DNA of 64,000 bases from Labilithrix sp. (GTDB lineage: Bacteria > Myxococcota_A > Polyangia > Polyangiales > Polyangiaceae). Where the stretch lies: the NCBI GenBank assembly GCA_019637195.1, contig JAHBWA010000018.1:1-64000 (forward strand). Direction: 5' to 3'. Position numbers and translations under genes: made by a program. The notes under the pieces are model-generated. The model saw only the letters and a list, made by a program, of their open reading frames with translations, was not told the origin of the DNA and did not search any database. Below are positions 19,802 through 28,449 of this stretch, piece after piece (the stretch's first letter is position 1; each line of letters begins with the position of its first letter).

Positions 19802-20386
19802 ATGGCTAGGGGACAAGCGACGACGAAGATCACGACCAACCGCGAAGAGATCCGCCGCTGGGTGGAGTCCAAGGGTGGCTGGCCGGCCCGCGTGAAGGGG
19901 AGCGAACGCGGTAGCGATCCAGGGCTTCTGCGGATCGACTTCCCAGGCTTCAGCGGGGTGGAGACGCTCGCGAAGATGTCCTGGGATGACTGGTTCAAGT
20001 GGTTCGACAAGAAGAAGCTCGCGTTCGTCCATCAGCCGAACACCCGCTTCTCGAAGCTCGTCGCCCGCGACACGGCCATGGCGCGGGCCGGCATCCGCGC
20101 CACGCCCCGCCGTGCGGCCGGGGCGAAGCGCGCCACCGCCAAGCGCACGACGACCAAGCGCGCGACGACCAAGCGCCCCGCGGCGAAGCTCGCCCGGATC
20201 TCGAAGAAGCCCGCGGCCACGAGCACGGTCAAGCGCGGCGCCGCGACCGGCGGTCGCGCCAGCGCGAAGCGCGCCACTTCCCGTGCTGCGACGACGAAGC
20301 GCGCCGGCGCGAAGCGCGGCACGGCCAAGCGCGGCGCGGCCAAGCGCACCGGCAAGCGCGGCGCGGCCAAGCGCGCGTCACGCTGA
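19802..20386 (+). CDS. Small domain fused to a histone-H1-like Lys/Arg/Ala tail
   Basis: 194 residues with an AAGGAG Shine-Dalgarno at 19789-19794. Residues 1-~85 match a compact domain often mislabelled 1,4-alpha-glucan branching enzyme (KITTNREEIRRWVESKGG, RIDFPGFSG, MSWDDWFKWFDKKKLAF). Residues ~95-194 are a very basic tail of TKRAT/AKRG-type units, as in bacterial histone-H1-like (Hc1/AlgP) proteins. The tail should bind DNA or another polyanion, so a nucleoid role is plausible, and the globular part has no proven function. Divergent from the outer-membrane protein gene across a 246-base gap; the third-position G/C bias is the same as its neighbours. Confidence 0.8.
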   Translation: MARGQATTKITTNREEIRRWVESKGGWPARVKGSERGSDPGLLRIDFPGFSGVETLAKMSWDDWFKWFDKKKLAFVHQPNTRFSKLVARDTAMARAGIRATPRRAAGAKRATAKRTTTKRATTKRPAAKLARISKKPAATSTVKRGAATGGRASAKRATSRAATTKRAGAKRGTAKRGAAKRTGKRGAAKRASR

Positions 20387-20399
20387 CGAGGGCGACGCG

Positions 20400-20434
20400 G
20401 AGGACGGGGAGCCCCGGCGGGTCTTCCCGTCCTC
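20400..20434. terminator. Hairpin between convergent genes
   Basis: Arms GAGGACGGG and CCCGTCCTC (9 bases, perfect) with a 17-base loop, 14 bases after the histone-tail gene stop and 52 bases from the convergent co-polymerase stop. No T tract. Confidence 0.4.
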
Positions 20435-20485
20435 TCGCCTCCCCGCCCCCGCGAGCCGGCGCGCGCGGCGCCCCGGACGTCGCCG

Positions 20486-22015
20486 CTACGAGAACGTCGC
20501 GAAGACGGGCAGCCCGAGCCGATCGCGCACGTCGCGCGGCTCGAAGAAGATGCCCGAGAAGCGGTCCGCGAGCGCGGCCACCGCGAGGACCGCGGCGATC
20601 GTGGAGAGCACGCCGATGGCGATCGCGATGAGCCCCACCGGGCGCTTCGGTCCCGTCGGCACCTCCGCGGGATGAACGACCTTGTAGCGGTTCTTGAACG
20701 CCGCCTCCGCGGTCTTCATCTCGATCCGCGCCGCGTCGAGCTGCGTGACCAGCTCGCTGTATTTCCGGGTCACCGTGTCGAACTGGACCTGCGCGTCCTG
20801 GAGGCTCTTCGTCGCGCCGGCGGTCGGCTCGACGACGGTGGGCGCCGGGGCGACGACCCGCGGCGTCGCCGGCTTCGGCTCGTTGGCGCGGGCGTCGGCC
20901 GCCGCGCGCTGCTTGGCGGCGATCTCGTTCAGGATCTCGCGCTCCTCCGCGCGCAGCTTGGCGAGCGGCGGCGGATCGACCCGGGTCGCGTCGAGCGTCT
21001 GCTTGAGGGCGATGACCTCGGGGTGCCCCTCGGCGAGCGTCTGGCGCTTCTGGATGAGCTCCTGGTTGAGCTCCGCTTCGCGGCGGAGCTTCGCCTCCTG
21101 GAGCACCGCGATCTGCTGCCGGACCTGGTCGAGCCGTGCCTTCAGCGCCGGATCGGCCTCCTCGAGGCGCGCGCGATCGTTGACGCCCTGCGGGAGGTTC
21201 GGGATGACGATGTTCACCCGCTCCTTCGGGTTCGCGAGCTTCTGCTGGCGGACGAGCTCGGACGCGGAGACCTCGAGGTCCTTGTGGGCCTGCGCGACGC
21301 TGGCCTCGTAGATCTTGAGCCGCTCGGGGATGACGCCGACCTCGGACTGAAAGCGCGCCTCGAGGAAGTTCTTCACGGCGGCGTCGACGATGTCGCGCGC
21401 GGCCTCCGGCTCCGACCAGTCGAGCTTCACCGTCACCGTCGTCGCGTCGACCCAGACCTTGAGGCGGTGCTGGATGTTCGTGACCAGCGCGTCGTACTTC
21501 TCGTCGTCGGTCGGCGCGGCCTTGCCGATCTTCCGGTTGATCTTGTCGATCAAGCGGCGATGCGGCTGGCGCATGTCGTCCCAGCGCGACACGAGATCCT
21601 TCTGCCGGACGATGGCGATGATGTTGTCGTGCGCCATCACCTGCTCTTCGTACTCCTTGGCGATGTTGCGCATCTCCTCGGGCGAGAGCTGCTGCGTCTG
21701 CGCGCCCGTGATGACCTGCGTCCGCTGGACGAGGACACGCGCTTCGACCTCGTAGCTCCGCGGAGCGAAGATCGCACCGAGCACGGTGAGCGCGCCGCAG
21801 ATCATCACCACCACGAAGGAGAGCCCCTTGCGGCGCTTGGCCGACCGAGCCGCCTCGGCGACGCGCTCCTTGACCGCGATGCTCGGCCCGTCGTCGTCGT
21901 CGTCGCCGCGACCACCGCCGCCGCCGCGGCCACCGCCGCCGCCGCTCCGTGAGGCGGTGGGGTACTGCAGCTTCGGGTCGGGTCGAAAGAGTGTCGCTTC
22001 TTCGATTCGGGCCAT
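20486..22015 (-). CDS. Wzz/GumC-like polysaccharide co-polymerase (chain-length determinant)
   Basis: 509 residues. A cytoplasmic N-terminus with Gly-rich runs and an Asp run is followed by a first helix near residues 65-85 (LSFVVVMICGALTVLGAIF), a large periplasmic domain with long coiled-coil segments (RLKIYEASVAQAHKDLEVSA, LDQVRQQIAVLQEAKL), and a second helix near 465-490. This is the PCP (Wzz domain) architecture that sets polymer length. It lacks a C-terminal kinase domain, so any tyrosine-kinase function must be in trans; the degenerate kinase-like protein at 27926-28426 is the nearest candidate. Converges on the histone-tail gene. Confidence 0.88.
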   Translation of the reverse strand: MARIEEATLFRPDPKLQYPTASRSGGGGGRGGGGGRGDDDDDGPSIAVKERVAEAARSAKRRKGLSFVVVMICGALTVLGAIFAPRSYEVEARVLVQRTQVITGAQTQQLSPEEMRNIAKEYEEQVMAHDNIIAIVRQKDLVSRWDDMRQPHRRLIDKINRKIGKAAPTDDEKYDALVTNIQHRLKVWVDATTVTVKLDWSEPEAARDIVDAAVKNFLEARFQSEVGVIPERLKIYEASVAQAHKDLEVSASELVRQQKLANPKERVNIVIPNLPQGVNDRARLEEADPALKARLDQVRQQIAVLQEAKLRREAELNQELIQKRQTLAEGHPEVIALKQTLDATRVDPPPLAKLRAEEREILNEIAAKQRAAADARANEPKPATPRVVAPAPTVVEPTAGATKSLQDAQVQFDTVTRKYSELVTQLDAARIEMKTAEAAFKNRYKVVHPAEVPTGPKRPVGLIAIAIGVLSTIAAVLAVAALADRFSGIFFEPRDVRDRLGLPVFATFS

Positions 22016-22100
22016 CGCGATGAGCCTTGTCTGTCAGCTTACCCGGGACTGCTCGGCAGCATCCCGAGATTGTGCGGGCGCGACGCCGGGACGGGCGTCG

Positions 22101-23966
22101 CTAGTCGGGTGTACCGAAGGGATCGGGCGGAAGAGTCGTGGGGATCGGCGGAGGGTCTTCGTGGGGAATCTCGGGCGGAGGCTCCGGCGGCTCCGGCGGG
22201 TCGACGGCCACGGTCGGTGGAGGCGTGACCTTCGGAGCGCGCACGACAGGCGGACGTGCTGCACTCCCCGTGCGCGGAGCCGCCGCCGACGCCTTGAGCG
22301 GCGAGTCGGCCGAGGTCGCGGCGTCCTTCAGCAGCTCCTTCGCGTCGAGCTCGAGCGTCGGGAGCGCCGGGTCCGCGGTGGGCGCAGGCGGCTCGGCGGA
22401 GGTCGCAGGCGTGGAGGGCTCGGTGGACACCGGCGTGGCGGACGTGAGCGGCGCCTCCGCCGACGGGACGCTCTCTCCGTCGCCGCCGGCGCCGGCGCCG
22501 GCGGGCGGGCGGTTGACGGCGAAGAACGCGACGCCGGAGGCCGCGGCGAGCAAGAGGACACCGCCGATCAGCCAGACGCCGCCGCTCGATCGGCGCGTCC
22601 CGACCTGCGCCATGAGCCCCGCGTCGTGGTCGGGCTTGAGCGTGCTGCCGACGGCCGGGTAGCTCCCCTCCTGCCCGTCGGGACGCGAGCCGAGCGGCGC
22701 GCGCACGATCGCCGCGGGCAGCACACCGGCGCCACGATGACGTGGCGGGCCCGCCTGCCCCACTTCCCCTGCCGTAAACGTCGCCGCGTGGCCGACGTCC
22801 TCTGCGGCCGACGGCGCCGCGTGACCGGCGTCCCCTGCGGCCGGCGGCGCCGCCGGGATGAGCGGCATCGTCCGGGCGGCCTTGAGCGCGAGGGCGTCGT
22901 CGTCCGGTCCGCCGATGCCGATGAACGTACCGCCGGGCCCCTCCGAGAGCTTCTTCTTCGGCGCCTTGCTCGGCAACGGCGGCGGCTGCCCCGCGCGCAC
23001 GACGACCTCGGCGTCGCGCGCGCCGGCGTCGAGGTGGGTGGCGTCGACCTCCGCCGGCCCGTCGAGCCAGCCCGGAGGCGGCACGCTCACCGGCTTGCCG
23101 AGGCCGAGCATCAACCGCGCCTCGCGGAACGCACGGCGAAACGCCTCGACCGACTGCCACCGCTCCTCCATCTTGAAGCGCAGCGCGGTGTCGATCGCGG
23201 AGGCGATCGGCGCGGGCAGGTCCTGCTTCACGAGGGCGATCGAGCGCGCCTTGACGGTCGCGGCCGCGAGCAGCTTCGCCTGGACGTGCGGGCCGAGGTG
23301 CACGGTCTGCCCGGTGATCGCGGTGAAGAGGGTCGCGCCGAGCGACCAGATGTCGGAGCGGTGATCGACCTTCTCGCGCGCCCCGAGCGCCTGCTCGGGC
23401 GACATGAACGACGGCGTCCCGAGCACGAGGCCGAACATCGAGAGCTTGCTCCGCGCGCTGCTGTCGAAGACGCGGGCCACCCCGAAGTCGAGGAGCTTGA
23501 CCGAGCCGTCGTCGCAGACGAAGACGTTCTGCGGCTTGAGGTCTCGATGGATGATCCCGCCCGCGTGCACGGCCTGCAGCACGTCCATGAGCTTGTCGGC
23601 GATGTCGAGGATCTCGGCGAGCTCGATCTGCCCGCCCCGGTCCTGCCGCAACGTCTCGAGCGTCTTGCCCTCGAGCAGATCCATCACGAGAAAGACGCAG
23701 CCGTCGTCGGTCATCCCGTCGTCGAGGACGCGGACGATGCCCGCGTGCTTGACGGAGTTGGTGAGGTAGCCCTCGCCGAGGAAGCGCTCGCAGACGGCCT
23801 CATCGGTGCAGAGCGTCGGGTGGAGGATCTTGAGCGCGGCGCGAGCGCCGTTGCGGTGCGTCACGGCGTAGACGGCGGCCATCGACCCGGAGCCCAGGAG
23901 CGAGTCCACGCGCCACTTGCCGGCGATTACACTTCCGAGGCGCCGATCGGCCGGGTCACTGCTCAT
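22101..23966 (-). CDS. Transmembrane Hanks-type Ser/Thr protein kinase with Pro-rich extracytoplasmic tail
   Basis: 621 residues. The kinase domain spans ~10-285: P-loop GSGSMAAVYAV, AALK lysine, HRDLKPQN, LDFGVAR, GTPSFMSPEQ, DIWSLG. A Pro/Ala-rich linker leads to one helix near residue 455-475 (VWLIGGVLLLAAASGVAFF), then a ~140-residue Pro/Ala/Thr/Ser-rich tail outside the membrane, rich in PP motifs and without PASTA repeats. All catalytic residues are present. Linker Thr/Ser clusters could be autophosphorylation sites. Located 85 bases downstream in sequence from the co-polymerase start on the same strand, so it may be expressed with it and phosphorylate EPS proteins (inference). Confidence 0.92.
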   Translation of the reverse strand: MSSDPADRRLGSVIAGKWRVDSLLGSGSMAAVYAVTHRNGARAALKILHPTLCTDEAVCERFLGEGYLTNSVKHAGIVRVLDDGMTDDGCVFLVMDLLEGKTLETLRQDRGGQIELAEILDIADKLMDVLQAVHAGGIIHRDLKPQNVFVCDDGSVKLLDFGVARVFDSSARSKLSMFGLVLGTPSFMSPEQALGAREKVDHRSDIWSLGATLFTAITGQTVHLGPHVQAKLLAAATVKARSIALVKQDLPAPIASAIDTALRFKMEERWQSVEAFRRAFREARLMLGLGKPVSVPPPGWLDGPAEVDATHLDAGARDAEVVVRAGQPPPLPSKAPKKKLSEGPGGTFIGIGGPDDDALALKAARTMPLIPAAPPAAGDAGHAAPSAAEDVGHAATFTAGEVGQAGPPRHRGAGVLPAAIVRAPLGSRPDGQEGSYPAVGSTLKPDHDAGLMAQVGTRRSSGGVWLIGGVLLLAAASGVAFFAVNRPPAGAGAGGDGESVPSAEAPLTSATPVSTEPSTPATSAEPPAPTADPALPTLELDAKELLKDAATSADSPLKASAAAPRTGSAARPPVVRAPKVTPPPTVAVDPPEPPEPPPEIPHEDPPPIPTTLPPDPFGTPD

Positions 23967-24101
23967 AGCCTACGGGCCAACATTAGCACGACTGATGCCT
24001 AGACCTCGCGCCCCGCTGATGGGTCCAGCCCCGAGGCGGGGGGACGGGCCCCGGGGCCGCGCGCCCGCTGGGGCGAGGGAGGCCGATCGGCAGGGCCCCC
24101 G

Positions 24102-24119
24102 CCCAGCGCGGGCGCTGGG
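24102..24119. terminator. GC-rich hairpin after the polymerase-like gene
   Basis: Arms CCCAGCG and CGCTGGG with a 4-base loop, within a 187-base very GC-rich gap between the Wzy-like gene stop and the kinase start. No T tract. Ten-base direct repeats CCTAGACCTC at 23998-24007 and 24146-24155 flank this stretch. Confidence 0.3.
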
Positions 24120-24153
24120 GCCGCCCAGGCGGCGGCAAGCGCGGCCCTAGACC

Positions 24154-25884
24154 TCAGCGCGCCCGCACGGCGAGACGGGACGCCACGGCGAACGCGACGC
24201 CGAACGTGACGAGCGTAGTGTAGCTGCTGAACCCCTGGTCGCCCCAGATCTGGACCACGCAGACCGCGACGCAGCCGAGCGACGCCAGCGCGGCGCTCCG
24301 CTCGAGCGGCGTCCCGGCGGCGCGGTAGCCGCGCACCGCGAGCGTCCCCGCCAGCGGGTAGACGAACCAGAGCGCGGCGAAGCCCACGACGCCGGCGATC
24401 GACCAGAGCCAGAGCACGCCGTTGTGGGCGATGAGCCGGTAGTTCTGGAAGACCTCGCTCAGGTCGACCGGCGGGTTGTTCGGCGAGGACTCGTACTCGT
24501 GTCCGAACCCCCGCGTGACGACGGGGCTCTGCCGGAGCGTGTAGATGAGGTTCTCGTTCTCGATGTCGCGCGAGATCGAAGACGTGTCGCGCTGGTCGAG
24601 CACCGAGGCGATGCTCTTGGCCGGCTTGAGGAGGGCCGACGACGACGACGACTCCGCGCCGACGAGCACGTAGCCCACGAGCAGCGGCAGCGCGACCGCG
24701 AGCGCCAGCGTGACGCGCCGCTTTCGCTTGCTCGGGTCGAGGGCGAGGTAAATCGTGATGGGCGCGATCGCGAGGCTGACGAACGCGAGCCGGCGGTTGT
24801 TGAGCACGACGCCGAGGAAGATCAGCGCGCAGAGCCCGAGCGCGCGCAGCGTCGTCTTCTTGTTCCGTTGCTCGAGCGCGTGGGCGAGCAGGATGACCAG
24901 CGCGCTCACGAAGAGCACCGTGTCCGAGTGGGTCGTGCACCACTCCGGCTTCCCGGGCAGCGCCGTGATGCCCTGCGGGATGCAGACGCCGACGTAGACG
25001 TAGACGACGATCAAGCTGCGCGCGACCGCGGCGAGGACGAACGCCGTCCCGACCGCCGCCAGGTCTCCCGGCACGCGCAGCGCGTAGAGGAAGAGGAGGC
25101 CGACGAGCGGCAGCTGCAGGAGGTGGAGGACCTGCCGGAACGTCCAGTCGACCTGTCCGCCCCGCGCGAGCCCGATCAGGCAGAGCAGGACGACGGCGCC
25201 GAGGAAGACGAGGAGCGCGTCGCGCGCGAACCGCGGCGGGGGCCCCTCCGCGCGCCGCCGGGTCGCGGGCCAGACCGCGCGGCAGAGGAGCCCCACCGTG
25301 GCGAAGAAGAAGACCGGGAGCGACGCGCCCGGGAGCCCGGACAGCTCCTTGATGGTGCCGTAGTAGGCGACCGCCGCCGGCCACATCACCGAGTCCCAGT
25401 AGCCTCCCTCGCCCTTCGCGAGGAACATGGTCTCGCTGAACGACTCGATGAAGAGGGCGAGGACGAGGTACGTGCGGACGCTCTTCCACAGCTTCTGCCG
25501 CGCGAGCGCCCAGTAGAGGAGCGGCCCCCAGACGACCACGAAGACGGTGTCGAGGCGGAACGAGCTCGCCCACTCGCCGGGGCCGCTCCACGACGGCTGC
25601 GACGCGAACGCGAGGAACGCCGACGCGAAGAAGACGCCGGCGACGAGCCACGCCGCCGAGCGCCAGTCGTTGTCGAGGAGGAGCGCGCGATCGTCCCAGG
25701 CGTCGTCGGTGGCGCGCTCGCCGAACGCTCCGTAGGTCTGGTTGACGCGCTCCTGCAGCGCCTCCAGGTCGGCCGGCGACCCGAGGTGGCGGGGCATCGC
25801 GGGCGCGGGCGCGGGATCCGGATCCGCGTCCGCGTGTTCGCGCTCTTCGGTGTCGGTGTCGGTGTCGGCGTCGTCGATCGGCAT
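24154..25884 (-). CDS. O-antigen polymerase/ligase-like (Wzy/WaaL-type) membrane protein
   Basis: 576 residues. A ~70-residue acidic hydrophilic start with Asp/Thr repeats precedes about 12 hydrophobic helices and one large periplasmic loop around residues 410-470 that contains RGFGHEYESSPNN and an RLIAHNGVLWLW segment. A big loop with Arg and the HN.xL motif is typical of Wzy/WaaL O-antigen polymerase/ligase proteins, which share little sequence otherwise. With the flippase and co-polymerase nearby this is the best candidate for EPS polymerase; ligase activity cannot be excluded. Confidence 0.75.
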   Translation of the reverse strand: MPIDDADTDTDTEEREHADADPDPAPAPAMPRHLGSPADLEALQERVNQTYGAFGERATDDAWDDRALLLDNDWRSAAWLVAGVFFASAFLAFASQPSWSGPGEWASSFRLDTVFVVVWGPLLYWALARQKLWKSVRTYLVLALFIESFSETMFLAKGEGGYWDSVMWPAAVAYYGTIKELSGLPGASLPVFFFATVGLLCRAVWPATRRRAEGPPPRFARDALLVFLGAVVLLCLIGLARGGQVDWTFRQVLHLLQLPLVGLLFLYALRVPGDLAAVGTAFVLAAVARSLIVVYVYVGVCIPQGITALPGKPEWCTTHSDTVLFVSALVILLAHALEQRNKKTTLRALGLCALIFLGVVLNNRRLAFVSLAIAPITIYLALDPSKRKRRVTLALAVALPLLVGYVLVGAESSSSSALLKPAKSIASVLDQRDTSSISRDIENENLIYTLRQSPVVTRGFGHEYESSPNNPPVDLSEVFQNYRLIAHNGVLWLWSIAGVVGFAALWFVYPLAGTLAVRGYRAAGTPLERSAALASLGCVAVCVVQIWGDQGFSSYTTLVTFGVAFAVASRLAVRAR

Positions 25885-25952
25885 CGCGGCTCGTGAGGGC
25901 AGGACCCGACGAGACCGAGGCAGATCGCCCCGAGCCGACGGCGGGCGCTAGC

Positions 25953-27383
25953 TCACCAGCACGTTTTGGACCGAACCGCTCCGACGAGCTGCCGCGCCAT
26001 GATGCGATGCACCTCGAGGTTCGGGTGGTAGTCGCATCCGAGGCCGTAGCGGAAGCCCTGCTCGACGAGGTCCATCTGATGGACCTTGCTGTCGCCGGCG
26101 CGCTCCTGCTCCGCGACGATGCGGAGCAGCGCGTCGCGGATGTTGCTCCGGGCGTTGTCGAGGGGAAACTGGTCGGTGACCATCGGCGGCACCGCGAGGA
26201 AGATGTGCGCGTCGGGTCGGTGCTGCCGGACCTTCTTCACGAGCTCGAGGTACTTCTGGAAGAACTGCTCGCGCTCGGCGGGATCGTTCATGTCGCCGTC
26301 GGGGATGTTGTCGCCCGAGAGCTTGGTCGGATCCGTCGCGACGGGGAGCGTGTCGCGCGAGAAGTCGTTCGTGCCGAGGCTGATGAAGACGACCTGCGGG
26401 ACCTCCTCGGGTTTCTCCACGGCGAAGTCCCACTTGAAGCCCTCGAAGTCGCTCGCGATGGTCCGCGTCTCCCACAGCTGCGGGATCGTGGTGAAGGTGT
26501 CGTCGTCCGGGACGATCTCGTTCGTCGTCGGGTCGCGCTTGAAGCGCTCTTTGTAGTTCTTGTAAACGCCCTTGCCCGACCAGCAGATCGTGACGGCGTC
26601 GGCGTCGAGCTCGCGCGCCGTGAGCGACGTGAACGAGAGGAACTGGTTCTGGGTGATCGGCACGGTGACGACGACGGGGTCGCCGTTCGCGTCGAAGATC
26701 GGGTTGCCCTGCGCGTCCTTGGCGTCGCGCACCTTGATCTCGAAGGGACACGTCGCGTTCTTCCCCTCGTTGCCGTAGCCGCACACGATCGAGTCGCCGA
26801 TGAACTCCATCCGGCGCGCGCGCCGCGTCGGCGAGAGCAACGTCCCGCCGTTGAGCTCGAAGCCCTTGAACACGATCGAGCCCTTCTGCGCCTCCGTGTT
26901 CTTGTAGATCGTGACCTCGTGCGGCTGGCTCGGGTCGAGGCCGACGACGTCGTACTCCTCCTGCGGCTCGAGCGTCGGGTTGCCCGCGGCGTCGTTCTTC
27001 ACCGTGATCCGGCGCGACTCCGGCGGCAGATCGTCGACGGCGAACGTGAACATCTGGTCCTGCGGGACCTCGCCGGTGAGCTGCAGCTTCACGGTGAGCT
27101 TGCTCGTTCCCTGGAACCGCACCGTGATGTAGTTGCCCGACCAGTCGAACAGGGGCGTCTCTGGCGACTCCTCGGGGAACGCGAAGCGACCGACGAACTT
27201 CGGCGCCGCGTCGCCGCCCGCCGCGCCGTTGGGCAGCGGCTTCACGGCGGAGCAATCGGCCGGCGCGCCGGTGACGCCGCCGTTCTCCAGCGGAGAGTTG
27301 CGGTCGGCGAGACGGACGACGCAGGCCGGCAGCGCGAGGCATGTCACGCAGGCGAGGGTCCGAAAGCGAAAGAGCGTCGACAT
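25953..27383 (-). CDS. CE2-type SGNH/GDSL carbohydrate esterase lipoprotein
   Basis: 476 residues with a lipoprotein signal ending at LPAC (Cys ~21). An N-terminal beta-sandwich (FDWSGNYITVRFQGTSKL) and C-terminal SGNH hydrolase give the carbohydrate esterase family 2 layout. Block I is MEFIGDSIVCGYGNEG (Ser nucleophile), block III SLGTNDF (Asn), and the C-terminal Asp-His is in GCDYHPN. CE2 enzymes de-O-acetylate polysaccharides outside the cell. Unusual inserts between block I and III (repeats such as DANGDPVV) lengthen the protein. With AT3 and hexapeptide acyltransferases in the same region, it could trim acetyl groups from the EPS (inference). Confidence 0.85.
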   Translation of the reverse strand: MSTLFRFRTLACVTCLALPACVVRLADRNSPLENGGVTGAPADCSAVKPLPNGAAGGDAAPKFVGRFAFPEESPETPLFDWSGNYITVRFQGTSKLTVKLQLTGEVPQDQMFTFAVDDLPPESRRITVKNDAAGNPTLEPQEEYDVVGLDPSQPHEVTIYKNTEAQKGSIVFKGFELNGGTLLSPTRRARRMEFIGDSIVCGYGNEGKNATCPFEIKVRDAKDAQGNPIFDANGDPVVVTVPITQNQFLSFTSLTARELDADAVTICWSGKGVYKNYKERFKRDPTTNEIVPDDDTFTTIPQLWETRTIASDFEGFKWDFAVEKPEEVPQVVFISLGTNDFSRDTLPVATDPTKLSGDNIPDGDMNDPAEREQFFQKYLELVKKVRQHRPDAHIFLAVPPMVTDQFPLDNARSNIRDALLRIVAEQERAGDSKVHQMDLVEQGFRYGLGCDYHPNLEVHRIMARQLVGAVRSKTCW

Positions 27384-27925
27384 GTTCGGAAAGGGGCCCG
27401 TCCGCCCCGAGCCGGCGAGCTGTCAGGGCCGAATAGCAAAGCGGGAGCCATATCTTAGCATGCGACCGGTCCACGCGGGGCGGACAGCCGGCGGCGGGAC
27501 CGCGGGGCCGGCCGCGCGACGGCCCCGCTCTCGGCACGGGCCTTGTTTGCGCCAGACGGAATGCGCACTGCGAGCTCCTTCGCGGACCACGGAGCGCCGC
27601 ATGTCCGCGGCCTCCCCGGCTCACGGCGAACGCCCCGCGCCGCGCCTCCGATGGGGCGATCGTGCCGGACGTGCATTCCTGCAACGGCGCCCTCTCCTTC
27701 GTGCCGGCGGCGCGGCGGGGCGGAGTCGAGAGCGTGATCCTGGCGAAGGACGGCGAGCGGATGGGGTCTCGCCGAAGTACACCCGCGAATAATCGAGCTT
27801 TTCGGAGGTAGGTTTTGGATATACTGGAGCGCACCGACTCTCGCCGAGGAGCCCCGCCGCACGAAGACGGCGCGGAGCCTGGCGAGCAGGCTCTGAACGA
27901 ACGACCCGGCGAACGACCTCCCTCA
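27384..27925. other. 542-base divergent intergenic region
   Basis: Separates the esterase (minus) from the kinase-like gene (plus). No convincing coding frame. It holds an inverted repeat at 27502-27528 (arms GCGGGGCC and GGCCCCGC, 11-base loop) and an AT-rich patch with TATACT at 27820-27825, a possible -10 about 100 bases before the next start, but without a good -35. Long leaders for both genes are possible. Confidence 0.5.
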
Positions 27926-28426
27926 ATGTCACAAGGTACGAATCCGCTCGCGGGGTTTGACGGGGGCCTCACCTCGATGATGAGCGGGGCCAACACGATG
28001 GACCCCGTCTGGCAGCGCCTCTGGCTGCGCTGCCAGCAGCACGACTGGCAGTCGCTCGCCTTCATCGGGTCGAGCAAGCGCGATCCCGACGGCGTCCTCG
28101 AGATCGCTCACGGCATGGCGCGCCTCGCCAGCGAGCTCGGTCAGGAGCTCACGGTCTTCGACGCGCGCAACCTCGGTCTCAAGGACATGGGGCGCATGCT
28201 CGCGCAGATCCAGAGCATCACGAGCCGCGGCAAGCGGTGCATCGTCGTGCTCAAGCTCGTCACCGAGAACGCCACCACCGTGCCGATGGCGCAGAACGTC
28301 GACGCCGCGCTGCTCGGCGTCTTCATCGGCGAGACGAGCGTCATCGCGGCGTCGCGCACCGTCGACGAGGTCGGTCGTCCGAAGTTCCTCGGCTCGGTCG
28401 TCCTCAACGCGTCGCTCGCCAAGTAG
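27926..28426 (+). CDS. Small protein resembling a BY-kinase/CpsD domain without its Walker A motif
   Basis: 166 residues from ATG 27926; in-frame upstream codons are low complexity. The order of elements resembles the bacterial tyrosine kinase (Wzc/CpsD) fold: first strand LAFIGSS, a helix DGVLEIAHGMARLASELG, strand LTVFDARN in the place of Walker A', strand KRCIVVLKLV, helix NVDAALLGVFIGET, and the closing FLGSVVLNASL that matches the typical GVVLN end. The GKS/T lysine loop is replaced by SSKRDPDGV and there is no Tyr cluster at the C-terminus, so ATP use is doubtful. It may be a pseudokinase adaptor for the co-polymerase. Fold assignment is by eye, from motif order only. Lies 23 bases before the GH5 gene. 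Confidence 0.55.
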   Translation: MSQGTNPLAGFDGGLTSMMSGANTMDPVWQRLWLRCQQHDWQSLAFIGSSKRDPDGVLEIAHGMARLASELGQELTVFDARNLGLKDMGRMLAQIQSITSRGKRCIVVLKLVTENATTVPMAQNVDAALLGVFIGETSVIAASRTVDEVGRPKFLGSVVLNASLAK

Positions 28427-28449
28427 CGGCTCGCGGTAGCATCGCGCCC

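Noticed and set aside
23998..24155. Ten-base direct repeats CCTAGACCTC flanking a GC-rich 138-base stretch, as a possible insertion footprint
   Set aside because: No terminal inverted repeats or coding content inside, and one repeat overlaps the Wzy-like stop region; chance cannot be excluded.
27455..27862. Short open frames in the 542-base divergent gap
   Set aside because: Arg/Pro/Ala-rich on both strands with no start context or domain; treated as non-coding.
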